Below are positions 8,267-16,894 of a DNA stretch of 64,000 nucleotides, in pieces. The stretch is taken from the NCBI GenBank assembly GCA_910577405.1, contig CAJTMG010000018.1:1-64000 (forward strand). The letters run 5' to 3'. Within the stretch, counting starts at the first letter, position 1. Each line of letters opens with the position of its first letter. The position numbers and the translations under genes were made by a program. The notes under the pieces were generated by a model. The model saw nothing but the letters and a program-made list of their open reading frames with translations. It ran no database searches and was not told where the DNA came from. The stretch comes from an uncultured Oscillibacter sp. (GTDB lineage Bacteria > Bacillota > Clostridia > Oscillospirales > Oscillospiraceae).

Positions 8267-9316
8267 CTATTGTTCGGTTTTTTGATGATTGCTATCGATC
8301 AGCGGCTTCTCTTCCAAATAAGGGGCCACGGACTGGCGCTGAATCAGTTTTGTTCCCACAGTGGATTTGATGATCTCATGGGGAGTCGGGGATTCAATCA
8401 TATCAATGAGGCGCAAAGTGGCCAGCTGTGCCATGCCATTGAGATCGTAGCGGACCGTGGTCAGACAGGGCGTGAGAATCGTGCAGATGCTGGAATCGTC
8501 AAAACCAATCACAGATACGTCCTCCGGTATCCGAAAGCCGTTATGCTGCAAGGACTGCACGGCAGACGCGGCAATGATGTCATTATCCGCGATAAATGCG
8601 GAGGGCACCGCAGGACAAACATGGAGAAACTCATCGATCTCCTGTCGGCTCTTCTCAGGTTCCTGACTGACCTGAATCACATATTCCGGCTCTGAAGGCC
8701 AGCCCAGGCGGGAGAGAGAACTGTAAATACATCTGGCACGGTCCCGCAGGCAGCCGAACTCAATGGAACTCTTGATATAGCCAATCTTTGGGTGATTGTT
8801 TTCCCGCAGAAGTTTCAGAGCCTCATGGATACCATAACTATTATCAATGTTGACAGTATTGAGCGGGTACTCCGGGAAATAGCCATCCAGGATCACCAAG
8901 GGAACGGGCAGACTGAAAAAAGCCTGACTGGGTTCTTGATAGTATTCCGTGCCCAGGAGAATTACGCCGCTGTGGACCTCTGGTGTGATAGAGAGCAGGA
9001 TTTCATCCAGAGTGGACGGGGAGGCATTGGTGATGGAAAAAGTGAATTTTCTGTCCATACAGGCGTCTTCTATGCCGCTGAGCGTCTGGGCTATGGTGTC
9101 ATCCTTCCGGGCGGCCAGGTAGTTTGTGCTTTTGTAATAGATGAATAGAATATTTCCCTGATGGGTCGCCTGCTCCCGTATCTGATAGCCATTCTCAACC
9201 AAAGCCTCACGAATTTTCTGCCGAAGCTCGCTTCTGACGCCAGGCCGGTTATTCAGAACCACAGAAACTGTGGACGGCGCAACTCCAAAGGCTTTCGCAA
9301 TTTGTCGTATTGTCAT
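8267..9316 (-). CDS. LacI-family transcriptional regulator
   Basis: A 349-residue regulator. The N-terminal helix-turn-helix reads IRQIAKAFGVAPSTVSVVLNNR, followed by the hinge. A periplasmic-binding-protein-like sensor domain runs from about residue 65 to 335, with SVIGFDDSSICTILTPCLTTV near the C-terminus. It is divergent from the SDR-ABC operon and almost certainly controls it. The inverted repeat over that operon's promoter (9716-9737) is the likely operator. The effector is probably the sugar or polyol imported by that operon. The start follows a GAGGGA site. Confidence 0.92.
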   Translation of the reverse strand: MTIRQIAKAFGVAPSTVSVVLNNRPGVRSELRQKIREALVENGYQIREQATHQGNILFIYYKSTNYLAARKDDTIAQTLSGIEDACMDRKFTFSITNASPSTLDEILLSITPEVHSGVILLGTEYYQEPSQAFFSLPVPLVILDGYFPEYPLNTVNIDNSYGIHEALKLLRENNHPKIGYIKSSIEFGCLRDRARCIYSSLSRLGWPSEPEYVIQVSQEPEKSRQEIDEFLHVCPAVPSAFIADNDIIAASAVQSLQHNGFRIPEDVSVIGFDDSSICTILTPCLTTVRYDLNGMAQLATLRLIDMIESPTPHEIIKSTVGTKLIQRQSVAPYLEEKPLIDSNHQKTEQ

Positions 9317-9808
9317 AAAAATCCCTCACTTACAAAAATAAAAAGAAAACATCAGCGGGTATGTAATTTCCACAAACTTGCCTGCCTGTAGCGGACGCGC
9401 CCTCCGAGGATTATACAGTTTGCCCATACAGCGGTGATAAAAATACACTATTTTTATATATATTGTATATTTATTCATTTAGAGAAGTGGATTTTCTATA
9501 AATTATAACACAAACCCTGATGATGTACAAACGAAGAATTGCTGAAATTACCGAGCACAAGAATGAAATCATGTTTTGCTGTAATGAAAACAAATTAAAA
9601 ACAAAAATAAAACGCATTTTGCTCTGATTTCACAAAAAATGGGAACATAATTTGTCGAATCAGATTTAATATAGAAAAAATCAGCAAAATATTGTGCATA
9701 ATATCTATTGCATTTATTGTATTTGACGATATACAATGAGAGCATAGCAAAACAAATAGAAATCAGATTGCAAAACACATTAAAAACATGAAAGGAGAAG
9801 CGCGCAAG
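9317..9808. promoter_or_regulatory. Divergent regulatory region between lacI-type gene and catabolic operon
   Basis: This AT-rich stretch of about 490 bases has no gene. A TATAAT box for the LacI gene lies at 9410-9415 on minus. A tract with TATATATTGTATAT lies near 9455-9470. The plus-strand promoter and operator of the operon lie at 9708-9737. The ATTGTAT element occurs in both places, which would suit one regulator acting on both genes. Confidence 0.5.
9708..9737 (+). promoter_or_regulatory. Promoter with overlapping inverted repeat (candidate LacI operator)
   Basis: TTGCAT (9708-9713) and TACAAT (9732-9737) are 18 bases apart. The perfect repeat ATTGTAT (9716-9722) and ATACAAT (9731-9737) covers the spacer and the -10 box, a position where a bound repressor would block RNA polymerase. 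Confidence 0.6.
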
Positions 9809-10585
9809 ATGAAACTGAAAGATAAGGTAGCGATGGTCACAGGCGCTGCTCAAGGCATAGGCAGAGGTGTTGCCTTGGAATATGCGAAAAACGGCGCAAA
9901 ACTGGCAATCATGGACATCAATGGCCTGAAGCTGTCGGATACCGCCAAGGAGATTGAGTCTCTGGGCGTTTCCTGCATCCAAATGACGGGCGATGTGTCT
10001 GACACAGAAGCAGTGCAGCTCTTTGTAAAAACCACTGTGGAACAGTTGGGGAGCATTGACGTACTGACTCATGCAGCCGGTATTCTTCGTTCCTGCGCCG
10101 TAGTGGACCAAGATGAGAGTGACTGGGACACGGTCATTGCCGTGAACCTGCGCAGCACCTTTCTCTTCGGCAAATACGTGGGGCGGCAGATGAAGGCTCA
10201 GGGAAGCGGCGCCATGGTGCTGATCGACTCCTGCGCCTCCAAGACTGCCGAGGCTTTTAATGCTGTGTACTGTGCTTCCAAGGCAGGCGTCCGTCTTCTG
10301 GCTCAGTCCATGGCGCTGGAGCTGGCAGAGTTCGGCGTACGGGTCAACAGCATCGCCCCAGGCACCATCAACACCGATATGATTCAGCGTTGTCTTCACG
10401 ACCGGGCGCCTCTCTATGGGCTGACCTTTGAGGAATACCTCCGTGAATTCAATGAAGCCACCCCCCTCAAGCGGATGGGAGAGCCTGAGGAGATCGGCAA
10501 GCTGTGCGTTTTTCTGGCTTGTGAGGATTCGGCTTTCATCACCGGTTCTTCGTTTAATATTTCCGGAGGCAGAGAGTGTCACTAA
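9809..10585 (+). CDS. Short-chain dehydrogenase/reductase (classical SDR)
   Basis: A 258-residue classical SDR of normal length. The NAD(P)-binding glycine motif TGAAQGIG lies at residues 11-18. An Asp after the second strand (MDINGLK) suggests a preference for NAD. The catalytic Ser lies in LIDSCAS and the YxxxK motif is YCASK near residue 153. The C-terminus ends with FITGSSFNISGG, as in the FabG/polyol dehydrogenase group. ATG 9809 was chosen because AAAGGAG lies 11 bases upstream. It is the first gene of the operon and probably oxidises the imported polyol or sugar, or a product of it. Confidence 0.9.
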   Translation: MKLKDKVAMVTGAAQGIGRGVALEYAKNGAKLAIMDINGLKLSDTAKEIESLGVSCIQMTGDVSDTEAVQLFVKTTVEQLGSIDVLTHAAGILRSCAVVDQDESDWDTVIAVNLRSTFLFGKYVGRQMKAQGSGAMVLIDSCASKTAEAFNAVYCASKAGVRLLAQSMALELAEFGVRVNSIAPGTINTDMIQRCLHDRAPLYGLTFEEYLREFNEATPLKRMGEPEEIGKLCVFLACEDSAFITGSSFNISGGRECH

Positions 10586-10608
10586 GTCGGGCCGCAGGAG
10601 GACATACT

Positions 10609-11424
10609 ATGGAATACAAGATCGGTATTGTGGAATGGTCCTTTCCGTTCCCGGGGCCGTATGGTCTGAAGATAGCCGCTGGGTTGGGCATCCAGGGCAT
10701 GGAACTGGATTTTGGCGATTACGAGACAGGCTATAAGCTCTACAACCGGCAGGTACAGCAGGCATATCTGGAATGCGGGCAGGAATATGGCGTAACGTTT
10801 CCGTCCATGGCTTTGAACGCCCTCAATGCCCATGGTATGTCCAAGGACCGGAACTCTGCTGACGGAATGATCGCCATCGAGACCATCCAAAAGGGGCTTG
10901 AAACTGCTCAGGCTATGGATATCCACGTAGTTCAGCTTCCCAGTTTTGATAATGGAGATATCCGAACAGAGGAAGACTTTTACAATACCTGTGAGAAGGT
11001 ACGCTTTGCCTGCGACCTGGCGGAGGGCACAGGGATTGTCATCGCGATGGAAAATGTGCTGGATGCGGAACAGACCAAGAAAATGATTCAGGAAGTGGGA
11101 AGCAGCTGTCTCAAGGTATTTTACGACACCCAGAATTACTATCTGGACCGAGGCTATTCCCAGTCGGACATCCTGGACGCTTTGGCCGAGCACGTGGCCC
11201 AGATCCACGTAAAGGACGGCTATAACCGGACCATCAGCTCTGCTCTGCTGGGCAAAGGGGACGTTTCCTTTCTCAAAACAGCAGAAGTCATCCGCCGTAC
11301 GCGCTGCACGGAATGGCTTCTGTTGGAAAACTACTACAACCGCAGGCCCCTCAGCCTTTTGAATGAGGATGCTTTCGAACTGATCCGGCGGGATGTGGAT
11401 ACCCTTCGCAAGCTCTTCACATGA
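10609..11424 (+). CDS. Sugar phosphate isomerase/epimerase family protein (AP endonuclease 2-like TIM barrel)
   Basis: A 271-residue TIM-barrel protein of the xylose isomerase-like/IolE group. Metal ligands expected of the family are seen in IAMENVLD (Glu), FYDTQNYY (Asp), IHVKDG (His, Lys, Asp) and LLLENYYN (the last Glu). The family includes ketose 3-epimerases and inosose dehydratase-like enzymes, and the exact reaction cannot be inferred. ATG 10609 follows GCAGGAGG; an upstream GTG at 10576 is unlikely. It lies 23 bases after the SDR gene in the same operon. Confidence 0.85.
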   Translation: MEYKIGIVEWSFPFPGPYGLKIAAGLGIQGMELDFGDYETGYKLYNRQVQQAYLECGQEYGVTFPSMALNALNAHGMSKDRNSADGMIAIETIQKGLETAQAMDIHVVQLPSFDNGDIRTEEDFYNTCEKVRFACDLAEGTGIVIAMENVLDAEQTKKMIQEVGSSCLKVFYDTQNYYLDRGYSQSDILDALAEHVAQIHVKDGYNRTISSALLGKGDVSFLKTAEVIRRTRCTEWLLLENYYNRRPLSLLNEDAFELIRRDVDTLRKLFT

Positions 11425-11458
11425 GCAGCGGCGGGCACACTGAAAACAGGAGGCGAAT

Positions 11459-12967
11459 ATGGCAGATGTGAAGCGGAATGGGCCCCTCCTTGAAATGAAG
11501 GGCATTCACAAATACTACCCGGGAGTTCATGCGCTTCAGGCGGTAGACTTCTCCTTGGAGCCTGGCGAGGTCTGCGCTGTTCTGGGTGAAAACGGTGCGG
11601 GCAAATCCACGCTGATGAATGTGCTGGGAGGTGTTGTTCCCTTGGACGAGGGTTCCATTTGTCTGGATGGAAACCCGGTTACGATTCATAATACAAAGGA
11701 TGCAGAGCGGCTGGGCATCTCCTTCATTCATCAGGAGTTGTCATTGTTCAAAAAAATGGACATTGCGTCCAACATCTTTATCCAGGACTTACCCTCCCGG
11801 GCCGGATTCCTGAAAAGCAGGAAAATGCACGCCGATACCCGGAAGATCCTGCGGCGTGTCAAGCTGGAACACTGCCAGCCTACTCAGATCGTGGGAGATC
11901 TGAAGATTGGCGAACAGCAGCTGGTGGAAATTGGCCGCACACTGACCCGCGGCATTAAGATCCTCATACTGGATGAACCCACTTCTTCCCTGACGGCATC
12001 AGAGGTAGATGTGCTTTTCCAGATCGTTCGGGAACTGAAAGCCCAGGGCACAGCCGTGGTGTTCATCACCCATCACATGGATGAGATTTATGAAATCTGC
12101 GATACCCTCATGATTATGCGGGACGGAGTTGGCATCCTCAAATGCGGTGTTCAGGATATCTCCCGGGCGGAGGTGGTCAGCACCATGTTGGGCCATACCA
12201 CAGAGGAGCAATACAGCCATCCGCCCCGGCACTATGGCGAGGAGGTTCTCTCTGTAAAAGGACTCACTCGCCACGGGAAACTGAAGAATATCCATTTCCA
12301 GGTCCGGAGCGGCGAAATGGTGGGGCTGTACGGTCTGCTGGGCTCCGGGAGGACAGAGGTGCTGCGAAGCATTTTCGGCTTGGACAAATACGACTCCGGA
12401 GAGATTATTTATTTGGGCAGTTCCGAGAAGATCACAAGTCCCAAGAACGCCATCCGGCAGGGTCTCGCAATGGTCACAGAGGACCGGCATTTGGAAGGTC
12501 TTATTCTGGAGGACTCAGTCAAATTCAATATGACGCTGGCGGACTTGGACGCCATCAAAGGAAAGGTCTTTGTCAATCCCCAGAAGGAAACGGAGATCAG
12601 TAATCAGGGCGTCAAAGATCTGAATATCAAGACTCCATCCATTAACCGGGCGGTGAAATATCTTTCCGGCGGCAATCAGCAGAAGGTGGTGCTGGCAAAG
12701 TGGCTGAACGTCAATCCAAAGCTCTTGCTGCTGGATGAACCCACCCGGGGCATTGATATTGGAGCAAAACAGGAGATTTACAGCATTGTGGAGAGGATGC
12801 TGAAGCAGGGCGTTGCGGTGGTGATGGTCTCCTCCGAAGTGCCGGAGGTTTTGGGCGTGTGCGATAAAGTAGTCGTGCTGAAAAACGGACAGCAGGTCTG
12901 CGAATTGGAAAATGACGGTCATCTACAGGCGGCAGCCCTGCTGACGGCCGCAATGGGGGGAGATTGA
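11459..12967 (+). CDS. Sugar ABC transporter, double ATP-binding protein (RbsA/MglA type)
   Basis: A 502-residue protein with two ABC ATPase halves. The first half has Walker A GENGAGKST near residue 42, a degenerate signature LKIGEQQLVEI, and ILDEPTSSL. The second half has a changed P-loop (GLLGSGRTEV), the signature LSGGNQQKV and LLDEPTRGID. This is the usual layout of carbohydrate-uptake CUT2 ATPases, in which the halves are not equivalent. It powers import with the permease and the binding lipoprotein encoded downstream. The start follows AGGAGG. Confidence 0.95.
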   Translation: MADVKRNGPLLEMKGIHKYYPGVHALQAVDFSLEPGEVCAVLGENGAGKSTLMNVLGGVVPLDEGSICLDGNPVTIHNTKDAERLGISFIHQELSLFKKMDIASNIFIQDLPSRAGFLKSRKMHADTRKILRRVKLEHCQPTQIVGDLKIGEQQLVEIGRTLTRGIKILILDEPTSSLTASEVDVLFQIVRELKAQGTAVVFITHHMDEIYEICDTLMIMRDGVGILKCGVQDISRAEVVSTMLGHTTEEQYSHPPRHYGEEVLSVKGLTRHGKLKNIHFQVRSGEMVGLYGLLGSGRTEVLRSIFGLDKYDSGEIIYLGSSEKITSPKNAIRQGLAMVTEDRHLEGLILEDSVKFNMTLADLDAIKGKVFVNPQKETEISNQGVKDLNIKTPSINRAVKYLSGGNQQKVVLAKWLNVNPKLLLLDEPTRGIDIGAKQEIYSIVERMLKQGVAVVMVSSEVPEVLGVCDKVVVLKNGQQVCELENDGHLQAAALLTAAMGGD

Positions 12968-12968
12968 T

Positions 12969-13943
12969 ATGGACAAGAGCGAACGGAGTGGAGCCTTTGG
13001 ACATTGGGTTTTGCAGATTGGTTTGAAATATGGCATCTATTTGCTGTTTCTGTTTATTATTGTCGTTCTGTCGATTACGAATCCCAGCTTTCGCACTATG
13101 GCAAACGTCTCCAACGTTTTGCTGCAGGTGACGACTTACGCGGTACTGGGAATCGGCATGACCTTTGTTATCATGACAGGGGGAATCGATGTTTCCATTG
13201 GAGGCATCATGGTGTGCTGCGGCAGTGTATACACAGTATTGTCCCAGTCTGGAATGCCGGATAGCGTGTCCATCCTGGCCATGTTCCTGGCAGCATTGCT
13301 GGTGGGCATTGTCAACGGCGTATCTGTGGCCTATCTGGGAATGCCTGCTTTCCTGGCGACCTTAGCCACTCAGTGTATGTGCCGGGGGATGTCCCTGGTG
13401 CTGACCGGGGGCGCGTCCTACCGGAACCTTGGACCCAGCTTCACCTTTTTCGGCAAAACGAAGCTGCTGAACATCCCCGTCCAGATCTGGGTGATTGTCC
13501 TGCTGTTCCTGGCGGGATACTTGATCCTGCACAAAACCGTCTATGGGCGAAAGCTAATTGCAGTGGGCGGCAACCTGAATGCGGCCCGGGTCTCAGGCAT
13601 CAACGATAAAATGATCATATGCAGTGCATACATCATGATGGGCGTAATCAGTGGTGCGGCGGGCTATTTGACCATGTCCCGGCTGGGGAGCTATTACGCC
13701 TCCATGGGCGACGGAATCGAGTTCATGGTCATTGCGGCTGTGGTCATCGGCGGCACCAGTATGGTGGGCGGTTCTGGCAGTATGTTTGGCACCTTGGTGG
13801 GAACATTGCTGATTGGAGTCATCAACAACGCGCTGAACCTCTTCCGTGTGGATGCAGAGTGGCAAAACGTTGCAAAGGGCTTTATTATCTTCTTGGCTGT
13901 GCTCTTTGACGCGTTGAAAAACCATATGAAACAGGCAGAGTAA
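12969..13943 (+). CDS. Sugar ABC transporter permease (RbsC/CUT2 type)
   Basis: A 324-residue integral membrane protein with about eight to ten spans. The family hallmark MTGGIDVSIGG follows the third span, and VIGGTSMVGGSG and GTLVGTLLIGVINNALNL sit near the end. It forms the channel of the CUT2 importer with the ATPase gene that ends just before its start. GGGGGAG serves as the ribosome site. A gap of about 430 bases separates it from the binding protein. Confidence 0.95.
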   Translation: MDKSERSGAFGHWVLQIGLKYGIYLLFLFIIVVLSITNPSFRTMANVSNVLLQVTTYAVLGIGMTFVIMTGGIDVSIGGIMVCCGSVYTVLSQSGMPDSVSILAMFLAALLVGIVNGVSVAYLGMPAFLATLATQCMCRGMSLVLTGGASYRNLGPSFTFFGKTKLLNIPVQIWVIVLLFLAGYLILHKTVYGRKLIAVGGNLNAARVSGINDKMIICSAYIMMGVISGAAGYLTMSRLGSYYASMGDGIEFMVIAAVVIGGTSMVGGSGSMFGTLVGTLLIGVINNALNLFRVDAEWQNVAKGFIIFLAVLFDALKNHMKQAE

Positions 13944-14378
13944 CCGATTGATTAAGTCCAATGGTATAAAGTCAAGTGGCGGCGCTGGAGCTTGCGGTAT
14001 CTTTATTCTGGGTTATGCCGGAACACTTGAGAAACAGGCAATCGGCGAAGTGCCGCTTCTCCCGCGCCAGGTTCTGCACAAGGTCAAATCAGGCTCTCCG
14101 GAGCATCCCCAGCCTGGCGTATCAGAATCTTTCCAGGACGGACCAATGCAATCGCCGTCACTGCTGAAAGGGCGGCTTCGCTTCCGGCAAACAGCTCATG
14201 AGTTTGCAGCGGACCTCCGGCTCAGGGGAACGGGTTTAACATGAAGCAGCCTTTTGGCTCAACCAGGAGAGAGGGAACTTGACCCTGCTGACCTACAGAT
14301 CTTGTATCATGGGCGTCTACAAGTCTGCTGATACTGAAATCTATTCACTTGAAACTTATCATACGAGGAGGAAATGAT
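13944..14378. other. Gene-free gap inside the ABC operon
   Basis: This stretch of 435 bases sits between the permease and the binding lipoprotein genes. Short reading frames here have no ribosome sites and no recognisable domains. No clear terminator is seen. It may be a degraded gene or a processed leader that raises expression of the binding protein. Confidence 0.4.
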
Positions 14379-15413
14379 ATGAAAAAAATTGCAACCCGTT
14401 GGATAAGCGTCCTGGCTGTGGCCGTGATACTGGCTGCAATGCTGACTGGCTGTGGAGGAAATGACAGCAGAGGTGATAATGTCTCAGCCACGGGCAATGG
14501 CAGCGGCGGTGAAAAGACTATGGCAATCCTGATGCACTCCGTCGCGGATGAGTTCATCTATTCTGTAGGCAAGAAAGCCCAGGAATATGCGGAAGAGCAG
14601 GGCTATACCGTCAGCTTCTATCATGCGGACAACGTGGCGGATACCCAGGCGTCCCAGATCAATGATGTGCTGGCCATGGGTGTGGACTGCATCATCCTCG
14701 CCCCGGTGGACGCAGATGCCCTGTCTGATTCTGTTGCCGCCATCAACGAGGCGAACATTCCTGTGACCCTCATCGACCGCACAGTGACAGAGGGGAAGTT
14801 TGTCTCCGTAAATCAGGCGGATAATGTTCAATGCGGATATCAGGGCGCTGCGGCCATGGTGGAGCAGGCCAAGAAGCAAGGCATTGAAGCAGGCAGCCTG
14901 CGGGTTCTGGAACTGATGGGTGACCTTGCCAGCACCTCCGGCCTGGAGCGCTCTCAGGGGTTCCGGCAGGCAGCGGAGGAGTTGGGTTTCCAGATTGTGT
15001 CCTCCCTGCCCACCTATTGGGAATCTGACACGGCCTATAATGACACGCTGGATGCTTTTCAGGCGGACCCCAATATCAACGCGATCTACTGCGCCTCTGA
15101 CGGTGTTATGGCAGATTCTGTCATCAACGCATTGGACCAGATGCAGCTTTTGAAAACAAAGGGCGAAGACGGACACATTATTATCACCACAGTGGATGGT
15201 ACTCCGGGCGTGATCAAGTATATCAAGGATGGCCAGATTGATGCCGCCTGCGCTCAGCCCGCTTTCCAGATGGCAACGGATGCAGTGGACTATTTGACAA
15301 AAACCCTGAACGGCGAGCAGGCGATTGACGGATGCTTCAATAATGCCCTGGCTCCGGTCATCATTACCAGCGAAAACGCGGACAGCAGTGAACTCTGGGG
15401 CAACAACGTCTGA
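14379..15413 (+). CDS. Sugar ABC transporter substrate-binding lipoprotein
   Basis: A 344-residue secreted lipoprotein. The N-terminus is KKIATRW, then a hydrophobic core and a lipobox ending LTGCGG, so the Cys near residue 27 is the lipidated residue. A Gly/Ser/Asn-rich linker follows. The mature part is a type I periplasmic-binding fold (Peripla_BP_4, RbsB-like) with DCIILAPVDADAL and ITTVDGTPGVIKYIKDGQ. It delivers the substrate to the permease. ATG 14379 follows GAGGAGG, and the frame upstream is not needed. It is the fifth gene of the LacI-controlled operon. Confidence 0.93.
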   Translation: MKKIATRWISVLAVAVILAAMLTGCGGNDSRGDNVSATGNGSGGEKTMAILMHSVADEFIYSVGKKAQEYAEEQGYTVSFYHADNVADTQASQINDVLAMGVDCIILAPVDADALSDSVAAINEANIPVTLIDRTVTEGKFVSVNQADNVQCGYQGAAAMVEQAKKQGIEAGSLRVLELMGDLASTSGLERSQGFRQAAEELGFQIVSSLPTYWESDTAYNDTLDAFQADPNINAIYCASDGVMADSVINALDQMQLLKTKGEDGHIIITTVDGTPGVIKYIKDGQIDAACAQPAFQMATDAVDYLTKTLNGEQAIDGCFNNALAPVIITSENADSSELWGNNV

Positions 15414-15562
15414 GATTCCCGATAACTTTTGCAGTCAGGCAGGGAAATCCTTGGAGGCGGCCTTTTGCTCCCATTCCAACGGTTTTGGCAGCGATGCGGA
15501 AAAAGACACGGCTGGTTCCTATGTCTTAAACCGTAAATTTATTGTAACAGGAGGCATTGCCT

Positions 15563-16591
15563 ATGCCAATGATGTATGCAGCAGTGTTCAAGGGAAGCGG
15601 CGTTCTGGAATTGGAACAGGTTCAGGTTCCGCAAATTCAGGAGCCAGACCAGGTCTTGCTTTGTGTAAGGGCGGCCAGCATCTGTGGCAGTGACATCCAT
15701 GCACTCCATGTCCCGCCGGGGCAGGTGATTACTCCCGGTGTCATCATGGGCCACGAGTTTTTCGGCACGGTCGTGGAATCCGGAGCAAAGGCCCGGCAGT
15801 ACCGACCAGGCGACACCGTGGCGGTCAATCCCTGCCTGCCCTGCGGCGAATGCTGGGAATGCAGGCATGGAATGGCGAACCTCTGCCCCCATCCCAGGCA
15901 CTACGGCCAAACCTGTGACGGCGGCTTTGCTGAGTATGTCCGGGTAGAAGCCAGCCAGCTCTATCGTCTTCCTGCGGACATCGACCCGGACGCGGCAGCC
16001 CAGACCGAGCCGCTGGCCTGCGTCCTGCAAGGGCTGGAGCTTCTAAAACCCACGCCAGCGGATCACGTGCTTTTGTATGGCGCGGGTCCCATTGGTCTGA
16101 CCTTCATCAAGGCGTTGAAACTCTATGGGGTGGAACACTTGACCGTTGTGGCAAAAGGCGAGACACGGATTGCGGCGGCGAAACGCTTTGGCGCGGAGAT
16201 GGTCCTTGACGTGCAGAATGGCGTCACGCCGGAGATGCTGGAGGCCCAGTGGAACTGCCTTGCGGATGTTGTGATTGACGCAGTGGGTGCCGGCGAGGTT
16301 CTCAGCGAGGCAGTTCATCTGGTGAATAGCCGTGGGCGAATCCTGCTCTTTGGGCTGAACCACAATGCCCGGTCAGAAGTTTCTCCGGCGGTATTTACAC
16401 AAAAGGAACTCCAACTGATGGGTGTACTTGGCAAGGCTTTTGCACCCGCGACTGACCTCTTGACGGACCGGCGCATCGCTCTGGGTGATTTGGTTACCCA
16501 CCGTTTCGGCTTGGAGAGCATTGGAACTGCGTTTGACCTCCTGCGCAGCAAACAGGCGGGTCGTGTGATTCTGTATCCAAATGGTCAATAA
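15563..16591 (+). CDS. Zinc-dependent medium-chain alcohol/polyol dehydrogenase
   Basis: A 342-residue MDR enzyme of the sorbitol/threonine dehydrogenase group. Catalytic zinc ligands are C41, H64 and E65 (GHEF). Four structural-zinc cysteines lie in the CLPCGECWEC...LC segment around residues 90-108. The cofactor motif is YGAGPIGL. It probably oxidises a polyol or sugar taken up by the ABC system, together with the SDR. ATG 15563 follows AGGAGG at eight bases. It is the last gene of the operon and is followed by a hairpin at 16631. Confidence 0.93.
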   Translation: MPMMYAAVFKGSGVLELEQVQVPQIQEPDQVLLCVRAASICGSDIHALHVPPGQVITPGVIMGHEFFGTVVESGAKARQYRPGDTVAVNPCLPCGECWECRHGMANLCPHPRHYGQTCDGGFAEYVRVEASQLYRLPADIDPDAAAQTEPLACVLQGLELLKPTPADHVLLYGAGPIGLTFIKALKLYGVEHLTVVAKGETRIAAAKRFGAEMVLDVQNGVTPEMLEAQWNCLADVVIDAVGAGEVLSEAVHLVNSRGRILLFGLNHNARSEVSPAVFTQKELQLMGVLGKAFAPATDLLTDRRIALGDLVTHRFGLESIGTAFDLLRSKQAGRVILYPNGQ

Positions 16592-16630
16592 CAACGATCC
16601 ACCCGCGGTCCAAACGACACAATGACACAA

Positions 16631-16672
16631 AAGAAAGACGGGCGCTGTAAAAACGTCCGCCTTTTCTTTTTG
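16631..16672 (+). terminator. Terminator of the SDR-ABC-ADH operon
   Basis: AAGAAAGACGGGCG and CGTCCGCCTTTTCTT can form a stem with one mismatch and G-T pairs, followed by T-rich sequence on the plus strand. Confidence 0.6.
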
Positions 16673-16894
16673 CCAGACCGCCGGATTCCAATCATTCCCA
16701 CGGTCCGCTGTATGTCCCATCTGCCGCAAGTCCTCCTGACGTTTCTCCCGGGAGGACTCTTTGCGGTTTCCCCGTCGTTCAGCCCGCTTTCTCCCAAATT
16801 CTGGCAGGGCAGGTCTTTTCACAATCTGCTCGTTTTCTCCTGACGATCTGCAATATTCCCGCGCTGATTCAATAAATACGGCGTCCGGTCCAAC

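Noticed and set aside
13948..14244. A 98-codon open frame in the ABC operon gap
   Set aside because: No ribosome site, no family resemblance, composition unlike the neighbouring genes.
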